Of a DNA stretch of 14,280 nucleotides, positions 8,428 through 14,280 are shown in pieces. The notes below the pieces were generated by a model. The model was not told where the DNA came from and searched no databases. It was given only the letters and a program-made list of their open reading frames with translations. Origin of the DNA: Tritrichomonas foetus (Eukaryota > Parabasalia > Tritrichomonadida > Tritrichomonadidae); NCBI GenBank assembly GCA_001839685.1, contig MLAK01000015.1:1-14280 (forward strand), given 5' to 3'. The position numbers and the translations under genes are program-made. Each line of letters opens with the position of its first letter. Position 1 is the stretch's first letter.

Positions 8428-8428
8428 A
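8425..8428 (+). terminator. TAAA overlapping the stop codon, likely poly(A) signal
   Basis: The transporter stop codon TAA plus the next base makes TAAA. In trichomonads a UAAA polyadenylation signal commonly overlaps the stop codon. An 18-A genomic run at 8472-8489 lies 44 nt downstream and could be mistaken for an RNA tail in cDNA data. Confidence 0.45.
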
Positions 8429-8665
8429 TCATTTGATTTTTCTTGAAACTGTGTCTTATTTAAAAATTATCAAAAAAAAAAAAAAAAAATGTCATGCATA
8501 ATAGATTTTGATGAAAATAATCTATACTTGCTAATATTTATCTTTAATTTAATAAATCTATGAATTATATCATCAGTACAAACGAGTAATTACTTCATGC
8601 ATTTTATCATGGAAAATGTACGCTCCGAATTTGAGCAATAATATTATTGCCTTTTTTTGGTGAAC

Positions 8666-8881
8666 ATGTGCATCAAAATTTTGATAGAAAATATAATCGT
8701 TTTTTTATTACCAGAAATGACTTTGGTAATTCCAGATATCAATCAGTCTAATCAAGTGAGTGAACCTTCCAGAAAAAAGCTGATTTATGGAAAAGGCGAT
8801 GAAGCGCAAAGCAATAAGCAGAGGGAAAATTGCTTTTATTGTAATAATTCACAGTTTAATGCTGAGGAAATATTTTGGTAG
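8666..8881 (+). CDS. Doubtful small ORF of unknown function
   Basis: A 71-codon ORF starts at ATG 8666; an alternative start at 8717 would give 54 residues. The second half is hydrophilic and less AT-biased than the surroundings, with a CFYC pair near the end. No TCAYW initiator was noted close to either start, and no family was recognised. ORFs of about 70 codons are expected by chance in this composition. A remnant of an older gene is the alternative. Confidence 0.15.
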   Translation: MCIKILIENIIVFLLPEMTLVIPDINQSNQVSEPSRKKLIYGKGDEAQSNKQRENCFYCNNSQFNAEEIFW

Positions 8882-9218
8882 TTAGTTAAAGCTTCTCGAA
8901 ATCATTGGAATTGTTAATTCTGTAAAAGTATATCTTCATGAAAAGTACAATATCAATCTTCCTAGGTTATCATTGTGAAGAATTGCAGAAGGAGTTTTCC
9001 TCCCATGGTGAAATATTTTGATGATAACTATGCTGTCTTAGATAAATATATATTCAATATATCAGTCTTTTATATAATGATTTTAACAAAATAGAGATAA
9101 CAAATAATATTTTGTTAAAATGGCATTTTTTATCTTTATTATATGATTGTCATTCATTTTTATGAATCATAAATGATATATTTCAAATTGATTAACAAAA
9201 GAATGTTATTGAAATATC

Positions 9219-9273
9219 AAAACATGAAAATAACAAAATATGAAAATAACAAAACATGAAAATAACAAAATAT
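9219..9273. repeat. 16-bp tandem repeat, 3.4 copies
   Basis: The unit is AAAAYATGAAAATAAC, with C, T, C at the variable position in copies 9219-9234, 9235-9250 and 9251-9266, then a partial AAAATAT (9267-9273). The alternating C/T variant suggests a 32-bp higher-order duplication. It lies about 150 bp past the 3' end of the HMG-box gene. Confidence 0.85.
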
Positions 9274-9421
9274 TTCGAAACAAATGGTGATCATTTATCT
9301 ATTTAGGAAAAATCGAATTGAAAAACTATAATTCATAAAAGAAATATTATTTTGGGTGAAAAACATTGTTCTACCAAAAAGGTCTAATCTATTTGGTAAA
9401 AAAAGAATTTTTGGAAATTAA

Positions 9422-9919
9422 TTAATCTTTTTCATTTCCATCAAAATCATCTTCATTTTCAGAACCAGATGATTGTTTTTGCATTAATCTAGTTTTTCTT
9501 TTTGCCATGTTCATGTATGGTCTTTTTTCATCTAAAGTGAGGCCTTTCCACATTTGCGAGATTAATTTCGTCCGCTCAATCAAAGACATTTCTGGCTGTT
9601 GATTTTTAAGGACTTGATGCTTTTCTGCAACAAATAGCGAATAAGGCGAAACAGTTTTTCGATCAGGCTTGTTTTTTTTATGGGCGATGTTATTTAATCT
9701 CACTACAGCGCGATTTTTGAAGTTAGCTTTATCAACGTATGCCTTCTTATCAGAATCATCAAACTGTTCCCACTTGTTAACAAGATGTTTGTAGATCTCC
9801 ATCTTGGATTCATTCGGGAACATATCTGTGAAAATTGGTTTGTAGATTTCAACAAAGATCGACCATGGAGAAACCTTCAGACAATCGTTATCTTTTTTTG
9901 ACCGTTCCTTCTTCTTCAT
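9422..9919 (-). CDS. HMGB-like protein with two HMG boxes and an acidic tail
   Basis: A 165-residue chromatin protein expected to bend DNA in the nucleus. A basic N-terminus (MKKKERSKK) precedes box A, about residues 15-76, with SPWSIFVE (17-24), the core Trp in NKW (48-50) and KKAYVDKA (58-65). Box B is about 88-148, with SPYSLFVAEK (91-100), QMWKGL (122-127) and EKRPYMNMAK (131-140). The end is acidic (residues 154-165: ENEDDFDGNEKD). Two boxes plus an acidic C-terminus is the layout of animal HMGB proteins; box B is the better match to the consensus and box A is more diverged. The ATG at 9919 is the first in frame, with TCATAA 24 nt upstream as candidate initiator. The gene is intact, without introns, convergent with the transporter and divergent from the CAP gene. 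Sequence-specific action is unlikely given the HMGB type, but that is inference. Confidence 0.88.
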   Translation of the reverse strand: MKKKERSKKDNDCLKVSPWSIFVEIYKPIFTDMFPNESKMEIYKHLVNKWEQFDDSDKKAYVDKANFKNRAVVRLNNIAHKKNKPDRKTVSPYSLFVAEKHQVLKNQQPEMSLIERTKLISQMWKGLTLDEKRPYMNMAKRKTRLMQKQSSGSENEDDFDGNEKD

Positions 9920-9939
9920 ATCAAAAGAAAACCCACAAA

Positions 9940-9945
9940 TTATGA
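9940..9945 (-). promoter_or_regulatory. Candidate initiator TCATAA of the HMG-box gene
   Basis: The minus-strand TCATAA fits TCA(+1)YW, with the +1 A at 9943, 24 nt before the ATG. The spacing is at the long end of the short leaders usual for trichomonads. Confidence 0.4.
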
Positions 9946-10104
9946 TTTGAATGAAAGTGAAGGAAATTTCAAGAATTTTCCATTTTTTATATTAGCATTG
10001 AATTTTGAAAGGAAAAAGATTTTGAGTTTTAAATCCATTGAAAAATGCAAACCCGTCATTCAGAATTATTTCAATAGATTCATTTCATTTCTGTGATTTT
10101 ATTA

Positions 10105-10543
10105 ATGGAAGTGAATGGGATTTCATTAATAATAATCAAGACAAATATGTGTTAATTCATTTTTTGAATTATGTAATCAGAAATTGAACTTTTTTAATTC
10201 CATCGTCATCAATAAAAGTCCATTCAATATAATAATCTATTCAATTGATTTAATCAATTTAATTACAGAATTGAATCTTTTCATTCAATTAAAATCTTCA
10301 CTTAAATTGAATATTTCAATAGAAAATATATTTTCAATATTTTTTATTTTATTCAAAATCTCTTCAAAGTTGTGTCAATACTTGCGTCAGGATAAACTGA
10401 ATCAGTATAAATTTATCATAAAAATAAATAATGAATTCAATTATCCAAAAATAATGAAAAATACAAACAAAAATGAGGAAAAAAGAAAGAATATCCCTGA
10501 TTATGAAATAAATAATATTAAAATTGATATGGTACATAAATAG
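10105..10543 (+). pseudogene. Possible frameshifted gene remnant
   Basis: From 10136 to 10543 one frame is free of stops for 135 codons, unusually long for DNA of about 80% A+T, but it has no ATG until near its end. In a neighbouring frame an ATG at 10105 opens a 16-codon reading (MEVNGISLIIIKTNMC) that stops at 10153-10155, overlapping the long frame. Tandem TCATT motifs lie upstream (+1 A at 10082 or 10087), 18-23 nt before that ATG. A single frameshift near 10150 would join the two. The putative product is Ile/Asn/Lys/Phe-rich with a basic C-terminal part (KNTNKNEEKRKN); no family was recognised. A short intron was considered, but the obvious GT-AG joins create stops. Chance low-complexity sequence remains quite possible. 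Confidence 0.25.
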
Positions 10544-11310
10544 ATGAATACTAATTGTCAAAATATTGTTCCCCAAAAGTACTATGGCTGGTATTTCCCC
10601 TTTATTGACAAAATCGCTTAAAAATATTTATTCTTGAATAAAATCGGAAATGATTCATTTCAAATCATCACTTAACTGTAATATTGAAATAAAAGGCCAA
10701 TCAATCAAGTCCATCAATAATTTTCAAGAAAATTCTCTCTTGAATGTGAATTGAATCGATAAAATGTCGGGTAAAAAAAGAAATATTTCGCACATTATTG
10801 ATGCTTTATTGTGATGCTATTCACGTGGTGAAATATTTTGTTGTGGAGAAACTTTGCGTCATTTTGCACTCAATTGAAATCGAGATTTTGTTAATTCTCA
10901 AAACTTCACAAAAATAAAGAATTGAGGGGAACTTTTTCGATTTTCACTTTTTGAGAGAATATGATGAATTTGAATATTTTTTTTATCACCTCTTTGAAGT
11001 GAAACATCATTAATGGGGAAAATAATCTGGATTTTAATTTTTCGCAGCTGACTTGCAAAATTGAATAGAAATTTTATTTTGGTGAAATTATTTTATTTCT
11101 AGCCAACAGATTGAATAGTATATCATTGTTTTGATCACAAATCCTTTTTATACATCTGAATTAAATCGATATCTCTAAAAATCTCAAGAAAATAACCAAA
11201 ATTGATTTCATGATTTTATTTCTTATCTCAAAATGAGTAAAATATTGAGCAAAATGGATTTATTATATCATAATTAGTATTATGGTATCTCAATTTTGAA
11301 TTGAATCACA

Positions 11311-11324
11311 TTCCATATATGGAA
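11311..11324. promoter_or_regulatory. CArG-like palindrome
   Basis: TTCCATATATGGAA is a perfect 14-bp palindrome containing CCATATATGG, which fits the CC(A/T)6GG box bound by SRF-type MADS proteins elsewhere. It lies far from either flanking gene (1.4 and 2.0 kb). A chance match is likely in DNA of this composition. Confidence 0.2.
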
Positions 11325-11927
11325 ATTGTCGGCAGACTTCATTTCTTGGAAAAATTCAAATTTCGATTTTTTATTACATTTTAGAAGAGGATCTTGGATT
11401 TGATAAAGTTTTCAAAGTATGAGAAAACAGTTCATACTGTAGATAATTGAAATATTTCGTGCTCATAGAAAAATTGAAAACACTCTGAAAAATTGTATTG
11501 AATATTGGGAAGGTGTAATTTTGAATAGTTTTCTGAATGAAATAAGATTTAGTTTTTATTCAATATCCGATTGATGCTAGAAATTTGAAATCCAATTCAA
11601 TTGTCATTTTCTGTGATATACTTTTATTTCTCTATTCTGATTTCCTAAATACTAAATGGATTGACTCCTGAAAAAAAGTGAAAAAGTGGTTGAAATGGAA
11701 TTGAATTCAACTTTTTGAATACATGTTTAGTCATGTTAAAAGAAAAGTTAAATTAACAAAAAGTCTTCATGATAAAACTGATGTTGCACTTTGCATCAAA
11801 GTTATTTTGATATATTTCTTAACGATGAAAATAGCATAATACATGTAAATATGAATTTTTGGCTTAACTTTTGGTACTAATTCGGAAATATATGATGATG
11901 AGATAATGATTCATTCCTTTAACTTAA

Positions 11928-11945
11928 GGGGGTTGTCTAACCGCC
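11928..11945. repeat. GC-rich hairpin just after a TTAA
   Basis: GGGGGTT (11928-11934) and AACCGCC (11939-11945) pair at six of seven positions (one G-G mismatch) around the loop GTCT. Seven A residues follow at 11946-11952, and CTTAA lies immediately before. It stands out sharply from its AT-rich surroundings. It may be one terminus of an old DNA transposon inserted at TTAA, or a small RNA structure. I found no matching second terminus in the window. Confidence 0.35.
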
Positions 11946-12760
11946 AAAAAAAGTGCGTTTAAAATCTTTATTCCAAAAATATTGGAGAAGACTTCAACGT
12001 TGATATTTTGCAGAATAACTCAGTATGAACCAAGATTTTATATATTTCTTTATTGAGCCGATCCAAATTTTACAGCTGAAAATTAAATTTCCAAATTTCC
12101 TCAAATCGATATATCTTAATTTTCGACTCTATTTCGTTTTAGTATTTCAGACCTTATTAATGATTGTATGAATGTCAAAACATCTAACCCAATAATCATG
12201 GAGTTATTTATCGTACAAAATTTCTATATTAAAAATAATGACCATACCTAATTAAATTCAGTAAATACCAAGAATTAATCATATAATAAATCATTTTAAA
12301 TTAGTTTATATCAGAAAAAGTCAACACACAAGAAATTTCGATAATTCAGAAAAAGTATCAATAAAAATATTGTTTATTTCTAAATATTTATATGCGATAG
12401 TTCTGATTTAGCTTCTTACTTTGTGAATTTTCTTTGAACCTTCCTTCATTGAGTTTTTCTTCCTATATTTTTAAAATCATCTGAGACTGATTTACCCGAA
12501 GCATTGTTATCCACTGCTACATAAGAAGTTATCAACATTTGAGAACGATCTGTCGGTGAAAATTTGGTTATACACTTCTATCTTCCTTTTATTTCTTATT
12601 TTTAATTCATGTGACGATAGAATAAATTTGCCAGAAAGCCCCTTTAGAAGTGATGAAAATTCGACGATAGAAAACTTTTTGAATGACAGTTATTAACGAA
12701 TGATATCATTCAACAATGAATCAAAGAGCTGAATAAAGATCACCTAAAATCATTAATACT

Positions 12761-12781
12761 AATGAGTAATAATTACTCATT
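12761..12781. repeat. Perfect palindrome, 10-bp arms around one base
   Basis: AATGAGTAAT (12761-12770) and ATTACTCATT (12772-12781) are inverted copies around a single A. A further GAGTAAC follows directly. It sits about 565 bp upstream of the CAP gene. It could be a binding site for a dimeric factor; no role is shown. Confidence 0.5.
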
Positions 12782-13328
12782 GAGTAACTAATATAAATTA
12801 TATTCCCAAAGACAGGATCTTCAATCTAAAAATAAATATTTGATATCACTTAATGCAGCATTCCAGTCATGAATTTCATCAACTGTATGAGTATATATTA
12901 TATATATGAAATGAAAGATTACAGAAATGTAACATTCTCAGAGTAAAGTTGTTCTTTTATTTTAATATGCCATTTCTATGATCACACTGTAGTCACATTA
13001 ACTCGGATCTTAAATCCAAGGTGTTTAATAATCAAAGAATATTTAGTGAAAAGAAACTGTTCGCAAAATATATTTTGCAATATTCAATCTTTTAGCCTTA
13101 TTTAAAGAAAAAAATGACCTTAAGTGATGATCCTATCAATATCTTGAAACTTTTTGTAATGAATTGTAAACATTGAAATATTATCTCAATATGGATAACC
13201 TTAAGTGTTGAGATTTGAATGGAATATACTTTGAAATGTCAAATGATTGAAAAAATGAAAAAGTATTTGCCAATATTTCAGAGAGAATTAGAAAGATCGT
13301 TTTATTCAATTAGTCTGTAAATTTCATA

Positions 13329-13333
13329 TCATT
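13329..13333 (+). promoter_or_regulatory. Candidate initiator TCATT of the CAP gene
   Basis: TCATT fits TCA(+1)YW, with the +1 A at 13331, 15 nt before the ATG. A second match, TCATA, starts at 13324. The pairing of a TCAYW element with a short leader supports the ATG at 13346 as the start. Confidence 0.5.
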
Positions 13334-13345
13334 TCTTCTTCGATA

Positions 13346-14280
13346 ATGACTTTCTTTTTCTTAATCAGTTTAAAGACAGTTACATTTGATAACTTGGAGC
13401 AACGCTCAATAGAGGAAGTATGTTTACCATACAAAGAAATTTTTACGCGAACTGTTCAAAATTGTTATACACAACCTACATCATCAGATAAATGTGCTAT
13501 TGGAACACATAATGATGATGATATCACAGAAACAATAGAGAGAGTCAATTACTATCGCAGTTTATTAAATATGGATTTAGCTTCACGCAGCAAAGATGAA
13601 TCTCTATGGCAGGCTGAAAGAGAAGCATGTAGTGTTATGATGATTAATGATGTATTCTCACATTCTTTATCCAGTGATTTGGACTGTTGGACACAGGGAG
13701 CAAAAAATGGAGCAGCTAACTCGAATTTATTTTGGACAAGTGGGAATGCATGTTCATTTAATTCAGTGAGATCATATTTGATAGACAACGGTGTTCAAAG
13801 TTTAGGGCACCGCAGATGGATTTTAAATCCTTCACTTCGATACACAACTACGTGTGCCAATGGTCATTTTAGTGGTCTCTCTATTATGTACTCAGAACAT
13901 CAAAATTATAGCTGCACAGTCCCTCCTGTTATTGCCATTCCAAATCCAGGTTATTTCCCGAGAGATAATATGCCTAAAACTTGGAGTTTTAGTGTGAATA
14001 ATCAACCATTTGTTAGTTCTCACAATATGCCATCTGATTGCACTGCTAAAGTAACATGTGATGGAAATAATATGGAGATAGTCACGAGTACAGATAATCA
14101 AAATATGGTGATGTATCCAGGATTTGTTTTTATTCAATTTACTTCATCATTATCTGATGTTCAAAAATGTAATGTTCAGATAACATCAGAATCTGCTGGA
14201 ATTGTTTGGGAATATAATGTAATTCCAGTAGATTGTTTGAATTATAGTCCTTATGTTCCAACTCAAACTGCTTCTAAATC
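13346..14280 (+). CDS. CAP/SCP-domain secreted protein, 3' end beyond window
   Basis: An open frame of 311 codons plus two bases reaches the window edge without a stop. CAP (SCP/TAPS) proteins are secreted or surface-anchored; their biochemical role in protists is mostly unknown. A short hydrophobic start (TFFFLISL, 2-9) may be a weak signal peptide. The CAP domain covers about residues 60-185: RVNYYRSLL (66-74), WQAEREA (88-94), H106 in FSHSL and LGHRRWILNP (153-162) with H155. The spacing resembles the bacterial YkwD-like branch. About 190-297 follows as a beta-rich module, then a Tyr/Pro/Thr/Ser linker begins. Twelve cysteines (26, 40, 50, 95, 114, 136, 170, 190, 232, 238, 275, 297) suggest an oxidised extracellular fold. 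NxS sequons lie at N187 and N299. The missing C-terminus may hold a membrane anchor. No in-frame ATG lies upstream before the stop at 13289. Confidence 0.85.
   Translation, partial: MTFFFLISLKTVTFDNLEQRSIEEVCLPYKEIFTRTVQNCYTQPTSSDKCAIGTHNDDDITETIERVNYYRSLLNMDLASRSKDESLWQAEREACSVMMINDVFSHSLSSDLDCWTQGAKNGAANSNLFWTSGNACSFNSVRSYLIDNGVQSLGHRRWILNPSLRYTTTCANGHFSGLSIMYSEHQNYSCTVPPVIAIPNPGYFPRDNMPKTWSFSVNNQPFVSSHNMPSDCTAKVTCDGNNMEIVTSTDNQNMVMYPGFVFIQFTSSLSDVQKCNVQITSESAGIVWEYNVIPVDCLNYSPYVPTQTASK

Larger units (their letters stand above)
8428..9421. other. Convergent spacer between the transporter and the HMG-box gene
   Basis: It holds an A18 run (8472-8489), a doubtful small ORF (8666-8881) and a 16-bp tandem repeat (9219-9273). 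The rest is AT-rich with no recognisable gene. The 3' ends of both flanking genes point inward. Confidence 0.55.
9920..13345. other. Long divergent spacer between the HMG-box and CAP genes
   Basis: About 3.4 kb, mostly AT-rich and with no clear gene. From about 9.95 to 11.75 kb the words TTGAAT, ATTCAA and GAATTGAAT recur very often. It contains a possible frameshifted remnant (10105-10543), several short stop-free stretches of 25-55 codons around 10544-11010 that fall within chance expectation, a CArG-like palindrome (11311-11324), a GC-rich hairpin (11928-11945) and an AT-rich palindrome (12761-12781). From 11.95 to 13.3 kb I see nothing else. The promoters of both flanking genes should lie at its two ends. 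Confidence 0.55.

Noticed and set aside
8472..8489. A18 run as evidence of a retroposed transcript
   Set aside because: It lies 44 nt beyond the transporter stop without target-site duplication or a second gene copy; simple slippage is enough.
10149..10180. Short GT-AG intron that might repair the frame at 10105-10543
   Set aside because: Both plausible GT choices joined to the AG at 10180 create a stop at or just after the junction, and the trichomonad ACTAAC-type 3' intron motif is absent.
10364..10576. 70-codon minus-strand ORF rich in Ile and Phe
   Set aside because: It lies antisense to the longer stop-free plus-strand frame and has low-complexity content with no family likeness.
8867..10841. 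Shared GAAATATTTTG words near 8868, 9009 and 10828 as copies of one repeat
   Set aside because: The longest exact match is about 15 bases and flanking similarity is weak; such matches are expected in AT-rich DNA of this length.
10764..10913. Protein-like run starting MSGKKRNISHIIDALL with two in-frame stops, plus overlapping 38-codon ORF
   Set aside because: Stop-free runs of this length are expected by chance here, and no family was recognised.
1..14280. tRNA, rRNA, CRISPR array, bacterial operon or defence system
   Set aside because: No TTCGA-centred tRNA arm, rRNA-like block, regular spaced repeats or ribosome binding sites were seen; gene content and structure are eukaryotic.

Overview
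The window looks like nuclear DNA of an AT-rich, intron-poor parabasalid protist, most like Tritrichomonas or Trichomonas. The reasons are a base composition of about 70% A+T, uninterrupted eukaryotic-type genes, no bacterial ribosome binding sites or operons, a TCAYW initiator-like element 10-25 nt upstream of several start codons, and the gene content: a SCY1-type pseudokinase, a Ser/Thr kinase, a GLUT-like sugar transporter, an HMG-box protein and a CAP/SCP secreted protein. The species assignment is inference. No prokaryotic mobile element, CRISPR array, rRNA or tRNA was recognised.

Layout. 1-436: spacer holding a 21-bp imperfect hairpin at 11-65. 437-3289 (+): 950-residue SCYL2-like pseudokinase with HEAT-like repeats. 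3290-3614: convergent spacer. 3615-4592 (-): Ser/Thr kinase interrupted by one in-frame TAA. 4593-7125: divergent spacer of 2.5 kb with several dyads. 7126-8427 (+): sugar transporter of the major facilitator superfamily. 8428-9421: convergent spacer with a 16-bp tandem repeat. 9422-9919 (-): protein with two HMG boxes and an acidic tail. 9920-13345: 3.4 kb divergent spacer with one possible frameshifted gene remnant. 13346 to the right edge (+): CAP-domain secreted protein, cut off by the window end.

The genes alternate in orientation. Convergent pairs are close (0.3 and 1.0 kb) and divergent pairs are far apart (2.5 and 3.4 kb). I see no evidence that the five genes form one pathway; they look like independent genes for membrane trafficking, signalling, sugar uptake, chromatin and the secreted surface proteome.

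I did not find a clear new multi-gene system. The observations most worth a second look are the single-stop kinase, the strand-asymmetric G-U hairpin at the left edge, the myristoylation-type N-terminus plus DPF motif on the SCYL2-like protein, and the HMGB-like two-box architecture.
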